The notes: generated by a model not told the origin, from the letters alone. A DNA stretch of 11,319 nucleotides from Phycisphaeraceae bacterium (GCA_007119405.1 SKPT01000544.1:1-11319); one strand, 5' to 3'; counted from the first letter of the stretch, positions 1 to 5,603 are shown. A program made the numbers and translations.

Positions 1-323
1 CGCGCAGCGCCCGGCCGACGCGGATCGAGATGCTCGACGTCACCGGCGAGGCGGGCCTGGTCGCCCGGCTGTACAGCTACGAGCGCGTGCGGATGGACCG
101 GCTCGACCGCGACCAGCAGCCGCGCATCACCACGCACGCCAACTTTTACGTCATGCACGACGACGTCGACGCGGACAACCCGGACCTGATCGTCGAGCTC
201 GACGTGGTGACCGACGGCCGCGGCCGACGTGGCGAGGTGCGCGACGAGGCGTTCGACCTCGACCTGCTGCTGCGCGTGCATCGGCTGGACAGCGTGCGCG
301 ACCTGGACGAAGACTGCGATTGA
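1..323 (+). CDS. C-terminal part of an unrecognised protein (5' end outside the window)
   Basis: The reading frame is open from base 3 to a TGA at 321-323 and runs in from outside the window. It gives about 106 residues. There is an ATG at base 30, but no Shine-Dalgarno sequence precedes it and the frame continues upstream of it, so this is more likely an internal Met of a larger gene. The visible piece has no Cys except the penultimate residue, no membrane segment, and is very rich in Asp and Arg (alternating DxD, RxR patterns, ending LDEDCD). Predicted strands such as LIVELDVV and FDLDLLLRVHRL suggest a soluble alpha/beta domain. I do not recognise the family. It converges with the amidohydrolase gene on the other strand, whose stop codon lies 70 bp further on. 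Confidence 0.6.
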   Translation, partial: RSARPTRIEMLDVTGEAGLVARLYSYERVRMDRLDRDQQPRITTHANFYVMHDDVDADNPDLIVELDVVTDGRGRRGEVRDEAFDLDLLLRVHRLDSVRDLDEDCD

Positions 324-348
324 TGCGCATTCTTCAAGCACGTGGGTT

Positions 349-365
349 GTAGGGTGGGTAGAGCG
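349..365 (+). repeat. Dispersed repeat module A, copy 1 (GTAGGGTGGGTAGAGCG)
   Basis: This 17-mer lies in the 70-bp gap between two convergent genes. The same 17-mer is at 3323-3339 on this strand and inverted at 3423-3439; a 16-bp inverted copy is at 1740-1755. It is followed by AAGCGA, matching the purine-rich continuation GAGCGA of the 3323 copy. Fourteen bases further, 379-385 reads GGCACCC, the inverted form of the head of module B (GGGTGCC). No open reading frame here looks genuine. The repeat resembles the REP-like intergenic palindromes common in planctomycetes, a comparison made from memory. Confidence 0.8.
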
Positions 366-393
366 AAGCGACGGCTGCGGCACCCCTGAGGCT

Positions 394-1713
394 TCATCTG
401 AGTCCTGCCAGGTCGACGACGCGGCCGGCGAGCAGGAGCGTGCGGGGCGGGGCGGTGATGGCGTCGGTGACGACGAGGTTGGCGATCGATCCCACGTCGA
501 GCCGGCCGTGGTCGCTCAGGCCCAGCGCGGCGGCGGGGGCGTGGCGGGTCACGGCCAGGGCTTCGTCGAGCGTCAGTTCGCGGTCGAGCGTCGCCAGGCC
601 GGTGCGCTGGCGTGCGGCCGGGTGCGCCTGGGCCAGGGCGTGCTGCCGGGTGTCGGCGTCCATGAGCAGGGCGAGCAGGCCGGGCAGGTTGAGCAGCGAT
701 CCGCCGTTGGGGTGATCGACGCTCAGGGACAGGCGCTGGAGGCGTTGGCATCGCAGCATGAGCTCCAAGCCGGTGGCCCACTGCACGGCATGGACGGGGT
801 TGTCGCGGTGGTATTGCAGCGGCAGCACCGCCCAGCCGTGGCGGATGAGGGGGGCGGCGTGGACGAGGGGGCCGAGCTGCGTGGCCAGGGCGGTGTCGCG
901 CGAGACCATCATGGCCGGGCCGAAGCTGATGCACCCGGCGTCGGCGGTGATGGTGTCGGCCTGGTCGAGTGCCTGGGCGATGGTCTCGGCGCCGCTGGCG
1001 TGGCGGCCGCGGGGGGTGCGGGCGTAGGCGTGGAACTGGACGTGGGCCAGGTGCACCGGCAGGCCGTCGAGCCGGCGGATGAGCTCGGCGGTGATTTCGG
1101 CGTTGCCGGGCTGGCCCAGCGCCGGGCCGTGCACGTGGAGCTTGACGCTCGCGTCGAGTTGGGCCAGGGCGTGGGCGACGCGCTCGATGCGCGCCCGCGC
1201 CGCGTCGAGGCCGAGGTCGACCGGCAGCACCAACTTCACGCCCAGGGCCTGGCTGTCGTGCAATCGCTGGCCGAGCCAGCCGGGGTCGCCGGCGGCGTGC
1301 TCGTCGTCGGCGTCAAGCTCCCACAGCCAGCGCGCCTCGACGGGGTGCGCCGCGGTCGCGCCCTGGCGGGCGAAGGTCAGCTCGTGCCAGGGCACGGCGG
1401 CGTCGACGAACAGGCCGTAGCCGATCCGCGCGTAGGCCTGGGCGGCCTCGGCCGGGCCTGGCACCCAGGGCGCGTGGTGGCGGGCGAGCGCCACGCCGCG
1501 TGACAGCACGTGCGTATGGAGGTCGATCCCCGCCGGCAGGATCAGGCCGCCGGCGGCGTCGAGCGAGCGGCAGGATGCGTGGAGCTCGTTCGCGTCGACG
1601 ATGCGGCCCGCGGCGACAGCGAGGTCATGGACCGGCCCGCGGCCGTTGACGATGCGCAGCGTGTCGCGCGGATGATCGTGCAAGTGGTGCACCTTGAAGT
1701 GGTCGGGTGCCAC
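394..1713 (-). CDS. Amidohydrolase related to formylmethanofuran dehydrogenase subunit A / formylhydrolase FhcA
   Basis: A 439-residue metal-dependent hydrolase of the amidohydrolase superfamily. The order of motifs is that of FwdA/FhcA: GIDLHTH (H66, H68), an ARIGYGLFVDAAVP segment (95-108), GVKLVLP with K160 as candidate carboxylated lysine, LHVHGPALGQPGN (192-204), HLAHVQFHAYA (221-231), and SVDHPNGG with D333 as candidate catalytic acid. The end, ALGLSDHGRLDVG, is the usual superfamily closing motif. In this family FwdA or FhcA hydrolyses or forms the formyl amide between a methanofuran-type carrier and formate. The protein is about 100 residues shorter than the usual ~550, mainly at the C-terminus. 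No FhcB, C or D gene is visible; the neighbour is a sulfatase 38 bp upstream, probably in the same transcript. The first codon is uncertain: GTG at 1713 reads MAP from inside a repeat, and an in-frame GTG at 1692 is an alternative. Neither has a Shine-Dalgarno sequence. Family assignment is firm; the substrate is not known. Confidence 0.82.
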   Translation of the reverse strand: MAPDHFKVHHLHDHPRDTLRIVNGRGPVHDLAVAAGRIVDANELHASCRSLDAAGGLILPAGIDLHTHVLSRGVALARHHAPWVPGPAEAAQAYARIGYGLFVDAAVPWHELTFARQGATAAHPVEARWLWELDADDEHAAGDPGWLGQRLHDSQALGVKLVLPVDLGLDAARARIERVAHALAQLDASVKLHVHGPALGQPGNAEITAELIRRLDGLPVHLAHVQFHAYARTPRGRHASGAETIAQALDQADTITADAGCISFGPAMMVSRDTALATQLGPLVHAAPLIRHGWAVLPLQYHRDNPVHAVQWATGLELMLRCQRLQRLSLSVDHPNGGSLLNLPGLLALLMDADTRQHALAQAHPAARQRTGLATLDRELTLDEALAVTRHAPAAALGLSDHGRLDVGSIANLVVTDAITAPPRTLLLAGRVVDLAGLR

Positions 1714-1755
1714 TCAACGCCGGGGACTTTGCGGCCGGGGCTCTACCCACCCTAC
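1705..1755. repeat. Composite repeat: module B head plus inverted module A, overlapping two gene ends
   Basis: The plus strand reads GGGTGCCACTCAACGCC at 1705-1721, two mismatches from the 17-mer GGGTGCCACGCAACGGC found at 3293 and 3459. It then reads GCTCTACCCACCCTAC at 1740-1755, the inverse of module A. The element spans the 38-bp gap between sulfatase and amidohydrolase. On the minus strand the first TAG of module A is exactly the stop codon of the sulfatase (1752-1754), and the head of module B contains the GTG taken as the amidohydrolase start (1711-1713). Confidence 0.75.
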
Positions 1756-3197
1756 TGCGTGTGGCGCTCCGCCCAGGCGCGGGTCTCTTCAAGCGTCAGG
1801 AGCGTGCGCTCGGGCCCGATGCGGTAGCGTTCGGGCAGGGGCTCGATGCGCTGGCGGTACTCGGCGAGCTTGTCCTCGACCAGGCCGCGGGCGATCAGCT
1901 CCGACTCCGCAAGCTCGCCGAGGTCGCCCACGTCCTCGAGGAACCGCTCCAGCGTGGCGCGGTGGGCGGCGAGGACCTGGGCATGCTCGGGGCGGTCGGC
2001 GAGGTTGCGCACCATCTCCGGGTCGGCGTCGGCGTCGTAGAGCTCCTCGGCGGGCTTGCGCGGGGCGAGCCACTGGGCCGCCGGCTCAGGCAGCTCACCG
2101 CGCGCCCCCAGCTCGCGCACCGCCTGGGTCGTGAGCTGGTGCTCCATGTACCGGCCGCGCTGCGCCCACGGCAACTCGGGGTGATGGTTGCGGATGTAAT
2201 GCCATCGCTGCGAGCGGCAGACCCGCACCCGGTCGAACGCTTCGTCCATGCGGTCGCGTCCGGCGAAGACGTGATCACGCGGGCGGGCGCGGTCGGGGCC
2301 GAGGAAGACCTGCCCCTGGTACGCCTCGGGCACCCCCGCCACACCCCCCGCCACACCCGCCAGCGACAGGACCGTCGGGGCGATGTCCACCCAGCTCACG
2401 AGCTCATCGACCGCCGCGCCGGGCTGGGTGATGCCCGGGGCGCGAACGATCAGCGGCAGGTGGATGCCCGAGCCGTAGCACCACCGCTTCTCGCGCCACA
2501 GGCCCCGGCCGTGGTCGGACATGTAGATGACGATCGTGTCGTCGGCGTAGGGCGAGGCGTCGAGGGCGTCGAGGACGTCGCCGACCTGGGCGTCCTGGAT
2601 CGACAGGGCGTCGTAATAGCGGGCGATGTCGGCGCGGACCTCGGCCGTGTCGGGCAGGTAGGCGGGCACGTGCGCGGCGGCGGGGTCGTGCCGCTGGGCG
2701 GGGGCGAGGCGATGCAGTTCGGCCTCGCGTTCCTTGACCGCTCCGCCGCCCTCCCACGGCTCGGGCCACATCGTGCTCTCGTGGGTGACGCCGAAGTTGC
2801 GGAAGAGGAAGAAGGGCTGGTCGGGCAGCGATCCGGAGCGGAGGCGGTCAAGCCAGTGCTCGCGGTCGTCGGCGAAGTCGTCGGCGGGGTCGAAGTTAAA
2901 GTCGAGCTTGGTCGGCCAGCTCACGTGGTAGCCGGCGTCGCGCAGCTCGTGGGTGAACAGGCGTGGCGGGTGGAGCAGGTTCGAGCGCATGTGATGCGAG
3001 CCGAGCGAGAAGGCGTATCGGCCGGAGACGAGGCAGGAGCGGCTGGGGGCACAGACGGGGGCGGTGCTGAAGGCGTGGGTGTAGCGGTGGCCCTGGCTGG
3101 CGAGGCGGTCGAGATGGGGCGTGGAGGCGTAGGCATCGCCGTAGCAGCCGAGGTGCAGGCCGACGTCCTCGCCGACGAGGAGGATGAAGTTGGGCAT
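1752..3197 (-). CDS. Formylglycine-dependent sulfatase (arylsulfatase A / N-sulfoglucosamine sulfohydrolase-like), without signal peptide
   Basis: A 481-residue sulfatase. The signature CAPSR begins at C49, the residue that a sulfatase-modifying enzyme converts to formylglycine, followed by the second signature stretch SGRYAFSLGSHHMRSN. The N-terminus begins directly with the first strand and its metal site, ILLVGEDVG (E10, D11), where many sulfatases have DD; the ED variant is known in heparan-sulfatase-like members. YMSDHG (D228, H229) completes the calcium site. TPHLDRLASQG and the late EELYDADADPEMVRNLA are standard family blocks. The family hydrolyses sulfate esters or sulfamates of polysaccharides and glycolipids, and planctomycetes carry many copies for marine sulfated glycans. 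No signal peptide is present: the codons upstream of ATG 3197 (TPESIPS in reverse order from the start) are not hydrophobic, so the enzyme appears to be cytoplasmic. The TAG stop lies within a dispersed repeat. It is probably co-transcribed with the amidohydrolase. The exact substrate cannot be read from the sequence. Confidence 0.93.
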   Translation of the reverse strand: MPNFILLVGEDVGLHLGCYGDAYASTPHLDRLASQGHRYTHAFSTAPVCAPSRSCLVSGRYAFSLGSHHMRSNLLHPPRLFTHELRDAGYHVSWPTKLDFNFDPADDFADDREHWLDRLRSGSLPDQPFFLFRNFGVTHESTMWPEPWEGGGAVKEREAELHRLAPAQRHDPAAAHVPAYLPDTAEVRADIARYYDALSIQDAQVGDVLDALDASPYADDTIVIYMSDHGRGLWREKRWCYGSGIHLPLIVRAPGITQPGAAVDELVSWVDIAPTVLSLAGVAGGVAGVPEAYQGQVFLGPDRARPRDHVFAGRDRMDEAFDRVRVCRSQRWHYIRNHHPELPWAQRGRYMEHQLTTQAVRELGARGELPEPAAQWLAPRKPAEELYDADADPEMVRNLADRPEHAQVLAAHRATLERFLEDVGDLGELAESELIARGLVEDKLAEYRQRIEPLPERYRIGPERTLLTLEETRAWAERHTQ

Positions 3198-3249
3198 GGT
3201 GGTGGGCTCGCTGATGGGCGAATGAGCCAGGGGCCGCGATCCGGTGCTG

Positions 3250-3278
3250 ATCGTAATCGAAATCCTGGCCTCTGTCGG
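3250..3278 (-). promoter_or_regulatory. Weak candidate sigma70-type promoter for the sulfatase
   Basis: On the minus strand CCGACA (3273-3278) and TACGAT (3250-3255) are separated by 17 bp, each matching the consensus at four of six positions. It sits in the only AT-richer patch upstream of the sulfatase ATG and would give a leader of about 45 nt. No Shine-Dalgarno sequence precedes the ATG. This is a weak match offered because the spacing and location fit. Confidence 0.25.
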
Positions 3279-3292
3279 AGAACCTGCTCACC

Positions 3293-3475
3293 GGGTGCCA
3301 CGCAACGGCGTGAACTTCCGTCGTAGGGTGGGTAGAGCGGAGCGAAATTCACCACGCTGGCCGTGGATTCCCGCCGCAACCGGTGGGTTTACCGGCGTTC
3401 GCCGGTGCCGCGGCCATCGCTGCGCTCTACCCACCCTACAGCCAGAGTTCACGGCGTTGGGTGCCACGCAACGGC
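3293..3475. repeat. Composite palindromic element 1 (module B direct repeats flanking inverted module A arms)
   Basis: The 17-mer GGGTGCCACGCAACGGC occurs at 3293-3309 and again, same orientation, at 3459-3475. Between and overlapping these are two nested inverted repeats: 3303-3316 pairs with 3446-3459 (14 bp, one mismatch), and 3323-3345 pairs with 3417-3439 (23 bp, one mismatch; the outer 17 bp, module A, are perfect). The interior holds two small hairpins, CCACG-CTGGC-CGTGG near 3352-3366 and ACCGGCG-TT-CGCCGGT at 3391-3406. The whole could fold into a long cruciform-like structure. The organisation, about 180 bp with no coding capacity, is like a MITE or a paired REP element (inference). 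Confidence 0.8.
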
Positions 3476-3503
3476 CGAGCTTGTGCGGGCAGGCGTGGTG
3501 AGC

Positions 3504-3707
3504 CGCCCCGAAGGGGCGACGGGCTGTAGCTACGGGTGGAGCGCAGCGGAACCCGTGGGAAGCGTGGCCATGGATCAACCTGCCCCGGCGGGGCAGAGGC
3601 GGCGCTGACAAACACCCTGCCGCCGCCCCGTCCGGGGCGGAGTTCGTTTGTTCGTGACAACCACGGGTTCCGCTGCGCTCCTACAACCCTTCGCCCCTGC
3701 CGGGGCG
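3504..3707. repeat. Composite palindromic element 2 (21-bp inverted arms with C4/G4 hairpins)
   Basis: Perfect 21-bp inverted arms lie at 3538-3558 and 3661-3681; the left one begins GGAGCGCAGCGGAACC. Inside and beside them are GC hairpins of one style: CGCCCC-GAA-GGGGCG (3504-3518), TGCCCC-GGC-GGGGCA (3581-3595), CCGCCCCG-TC-CGGGGCGG (about 3623-3640) and CGCCCC-TGCC-GGGGCG (about 3692-3707). ACAAAC near 3608 also pairs with GTTTGT near 3646. From memory, blocks very like this (a CCCC..GGGG hairpin followed by ACGGGTGGAGCGCAGCGGAACCCGT) are scattered through planctomycete and related genomes. On the minus strand the element lies downstream of dacB and may also slow or end transcription. Confidence 0.75.
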
Positions 3708-3823
3708 CTGCCGGAGGGCTTCGCAGGGCGACGTTCCGGGCGTTCAGCTCGCAGGATTCATTGGCCACAGGGCTGTCGTACACCCCGCATCCTGTCGCAA
3801 GGCCGTGCATCTGTCGCGCGTCG

Positions 3824-3853
3824 CACGGCTTGCCGCTTCGCGGACAAGCCGTG
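3824..3853 (-). terminator. Strong hairpin downstream of dacB, possible terminator and repeat copy
   Basis: CACGGCTTG (3824-3832) pairs perfectly with CAAGCCGTG (3845-3853), and CCGC (3833-3836) with GCGG (3840-3843), around a TTC loop and one bulged A. It starts 22 bp past the dacB stop codon on the minus strand. No T-run follows it in the dacB direction; a T5 lies at 3862-3866 on the plus strand, 8 bp beyond the stem, but no plus-strand gene needs it. The minus-strand sequence entering the stem is GGGTGCCACGG, the head of module B, so the hairpin also belongs to the repeat family. A terminator role is inferred from position only. Confidence 0.45.
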
Positions 3854-3875
3854 GCACCCGGTTTTTGACGGCTGG

Positions 3876-5366
3876 TCAGGGGCGTGCGGTGAGGTGTTCG
3901 AGGACGGCGGCGACCATTTCGTCCTGGAGGTCGCGCATGTGGGCGTTGCGCAGGGGCGGGGTGAAGCCGTTGAAGAGGAAGCTGAAGGCGATGGTGCGTT
4001 CGCCGGCGGGCTCGTCGTCGGCGGGGATGACGAGGTAGCCCGAGAGGCCGGAGACGCCGCGGATGTATCCGGTCTTGGCGTAGATCTCGGCGTCGAGCGA
4101 GCCCATGCGGCGTGCGAGGGTGCCGGAGTCGCCGGCGCGGGCGAGGGTGTGGCGCCAGAGTCGGCCGTGGTGCTCGTCGTGGTGCATGGAGCGGAGCAGG
4201 TCGACGATCAGGCGGGCGGTGACGCGGTTGTCGCGTGACAGGCCGCTGCCGTCGGCGACGGTGACGGCGGCGCTGGCCGGGCCCAGGCGCTGGCGCAGGG
4301 CCATGCGTACGGCGGCGGCGCCGTTCTGCCAACTGCCCGGCTCGCCGGTCATGGCCCGGCCCATGGCCTTGAGCAGGGCCTCGGCGAACATGTTCTGCGA
4401 GTCCTGGTTGGTGCGCATGAGCACCAGCGGCAGCGCGGTGCGCACGACGTGCAGCGGTCGGGTCGGCGTGACGCGGGCCGCGAGCTCGTCGCGTCGGCGG
4501 ACGGGCCCGACCGTGAGCCCGGCGCCGGTCAGCTCGTGGCGCAGCAGCCGGCCGAGGAACATGGGCGGATCGTGGAGCGAGACCTCGATGGGCCCCGTGC
4601 CGCGTGACTGCACGGTGCCGTGGAAGGTGAAGCGGTCGGTGCCGGGCTCGCGGCTGACCCAGAAGGCGTCGCGGTCGCCGCGGCGGGCCCGGTTGCGGGT
4701 CTCGAGGAACGGGCCGGGGGGAAACAGCTCGACGCGCGGCGAGCCGTCTCCGGCGGTGGCGGTGACGTCGATGGTGTTGAGGTAGAAGCTCAGGCCGGCG
4801 ACCGGCGCGGCCCAGCGGTTGATGAGCTGGTCGGGGGGCCAGGTTGGATGGACGAACCGGCGGTCGAAGATGGAGTCGTCGACGATGATCCGGGCCAGGT
4901 GGTGGACGCCGGCGGCGTTGACGGCGGCGACCCACTTGTCCAGCACGTCGTCGACGGTCAGGGGCGGCTCGTGTCGGGCCAGCAGCACCGGGTCGCCGAA
5001 GGCGGGGTCGCCCTGGCCGAGGATCATGAGGCTCGGGTCGTCGTCGTCGTCGGCGTGGACGAGCAGCAACTCGGTGCGGAAGACGTGGTCGGCGCCGAGC
5101 ACATCGAGGGCCGCGGCGGTGGTGATGAGCTTCATGTTGCTGGCGGGGATCATGGGCGTGTCGGGGTCGATGGAGGCGAGCACCTGCTGGCGGTCCAGGT
5201 CCATGACCACGACGGAGACGCGTGTCTCGCCGAGGGTCGCGCCGCGGATCAGGGCCTCGAGCCGGCCCTGGACGGCGTCGGCGGGGGTCAGCGGGGCCAG
5301 GGCAAGGATCAGCCACGCGGCGGACGCTGCGAGGGCACCGCTTAGCCGCTTGGACACATAGGCCAT
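3876..5366 (-). CDS. dacB: D-alanyl-D-alanine carboxypeptidase/endopeptidase, PBP4 type (peptidase S13)
   Basis: A 496-residue class C penicillin-binding protein. It removes the terminal D-Ala from peptidoglycan pentapeptides or cleaves cross-links in the periplasm. All three active-site motifs are present with PBP4 spacing: SNMK (S76 nucleophile, K79), SQN (323-325) and KTG (431-433). Other family blocks are ILGQGDPAFGDP (116-126), IIVDDSIFD (160-168), GLSFYLN (191-197) and ADGSGLSRDNRVTA (371-384). Residues 1-31 form a signal peptide: KR at 6-7, a hydrophobic core ending about residue 27, and a likely cut after ADA. The start is fixed by the signal peptide and by AGGAGG nine bases before ATG 5366; the frame stays open far upstream but with an Arg/His-rich translation typical of antisense shadow. 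It diverges from lysR and has its own candidate promoter. Planctomycetes do make peptidoglycan, so the role is ordinary. Identification is secure. Confidence 0.95.
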   Translation of the reverse strand: MAYVSKRLSGALAASAAWLILALAPLTPADAVQGRLEALIRGATLGETRVSVVVMDLDRQQVLASIDPDTPMIPASNMKLITTAAALDVLGADHVFRTELLLVHADDDDDPSLMILGQGDPAFGDPVLLARHEPPLTVDDVLDKWVAAVNAAGVHHLARIIVDDSIFDRRFVHPTWPPDQLINRWAAPVAGLSFYLNTIDVTATAGDGSPRVELFPPGPFLETRNRARRGDRDAFWVSREPGTDRFTFHGTVQSRGTGPIEVSLHDPPMFLGRLLRHELTGAGLTVGPVRRRDELAARVTPTRPLHVVRTALPLVLMRTNQDSQNMFAEALLKAMGRAMTGEPGSWQNGAAAVRMALRQRLGPASAAVTVADGSGLSRDNRVTARLIVDLLRSMHHDEHHGRLWRHTLARAGDSGTLARRMGSLDAEIYAKTGYIRGVSGLSGYLVIPADDEPAGERTIAFSFLFNGFTPPLRNAHMRDLQDEMVAAVLEHLTARP

Positions 5367-5375
5367 GCTCGAAAT

Positions 5376-5381
5376 CCTCCT
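5376..5381 (-). promoter_or_regulatory. Shine-Dalgarno of dacB (AGGAGG)
   Basis: The minus strand reads TAGGAGGATTTCGAGC directly before the ATG, giving a full AGGAGG at a 9-nt spacing. It selects the start codon out of a frame that is open for another 385 codons upstream. Confidence 0.85.
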
Positions 5382-5420
5382 ACCGATCCCCCCCGCCACG
5401 CCCCCCCCGGCCACGCCCCT

Positions 5421-5450
5421 GTTATCGACCAGCGCCTGGGCGGATGTGAA
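5421..5450 (-). promoter_or_regulatory. Candidate sigma70-type promoter of dacB
   Basis: On the minus strand TTCACA (5445-5450, five of six to TTGACA) is followed after 18 bp by GATAAC (5421-5426, four of six to TATAAT). Initiation would fall near 5414, giving a leader of about 48 nt that includes two C/G homopolymer runs (5388-5394 and 5401-5408) and the Shine-Dalgarno sequence. The G-runs on the transcribed strand could form a quadruplex, which is speculative. Confidence 0.4.
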
Positions 5451-5537
5451 ATTGGCATTGGCGAAGCCGGGGTGGGCGGGTAAGGTGGGGGGCATCATCT
5501 GTGATCGGGCCCTGGTGCTCCGTCGGGCGGGAGCTGA

Positions 5538-5554
5538 TATTAGAAGTTCTAATA
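5538..5554. promoter_or_regulatory. Candidate LysR-type operator (17-bp palindrome)
   Basis: TATTAGAAGTTCTAATA is a perfect palindrome with 8-bp arms around one central base. It contains the T-N11-A pattern (5540-5552) typical of LysR-type binding sites and stands out as an AT island in very GC-rich DNA. It lies ten bases upstream of the lysR -35 box, centred about 55 bp before the predicted start point, where LysR proteins usually bind. A regulator acting on its own promoter, and possibly on dacB, is the natural reading. Confidence 0.6.
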
Positions 5555-5564
5555 GACGTTGGGC

Positions 5565-5594
5565 TTGACATAAATTGGGCTTATGCTCTAGCAT
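5565..5594 (+). promoter_or_regulatory. Candidate promoter of lysR-gltB giving a near-leaderless mRNA
   Basis: A consensus TTGACA (5565-5570) is followed after 18 bp by TAGCAT (5589-5594, four of six to TATAAT). The expected start point, about seven bases on, is at 5600-5603, immediately before the lysR ATG at 5604. No Shine-Dalgarno sequence precedes that ATG, which agrees with leaderless initiation. The -10 box lies inside a second small palindrome, TATGC-TCTA-GCATA (5582-5595), which could be a second LysR contact site. Confidence 0.55.
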
Positions 5595-5603
5595 ATCCGG
5601 CCC

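Larger units (their letters stand above)
3198..3875. other. 678-bp gene-free region packed with palindromic repeats
   Basis: No credible gene lies between the sulfatase and dacB. Open frames here translate to Arg/Pro-rich or repeat-derived peptides on both strands and have no start context. The contents are: a short AT-richer patch at about 3245-3265 that may hold the sulfatase promoter; composite palindromic element 1 at 3293-3475; composite element 2 at about 3504-3707; a stretch at 3708-3823 in which I see only CTGTCG occurring three times (near 3771, 3792 and 3811) and a weak inverted pair GCCGTGC/GCACGGC; and the hairpin after dacB at 3824-3853. Confidence 0.75.

Noticed and set aside
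1460..1466. A GGGTGCC-like heptamer (GGCACCC) within the amidohydrolase coding region
   Set aside because: It encodes the local WVPGP residues in frame, has no further similarity to module B, and a 7-mer is expected by chance in DNA of this composition.
1707..3326. A 539-codon plus-strand frame opposite the sulfatase, and a 424-codon one opposite the amidohydrolase (229-1503)
   Set aside because: Both are GC-rich antisense shadows with Gly/Ala/Val/Arg-rich translations and no motif. The minus-strand frames carry clear catalytic motifs.
3293..3475. Element 1 as a CRISPR array or insertion sequence
   Set aside because: There are only two direct copies of the 17-mer with one 149-bp interval, no regular spacers, and no transposase reading frame inside.
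3862..3866. T5 run as a rho-independent terminator tail for a plus-strand transcript
   Set aside because: It lies eight bases past the hairpin and no plus-strand gene ends here, so I do not call a plus-strand terminator.
3436..5316. A 626-codon minus-strand frame covering dacB in another frame and the repeat region
   Set aside because: It is almost entirely Arg/Pro/His across dacB. Its C-terminal part merely translates the palindromic repeats at 3504-3720, a common source of false hypothetical proteins in such genomes.
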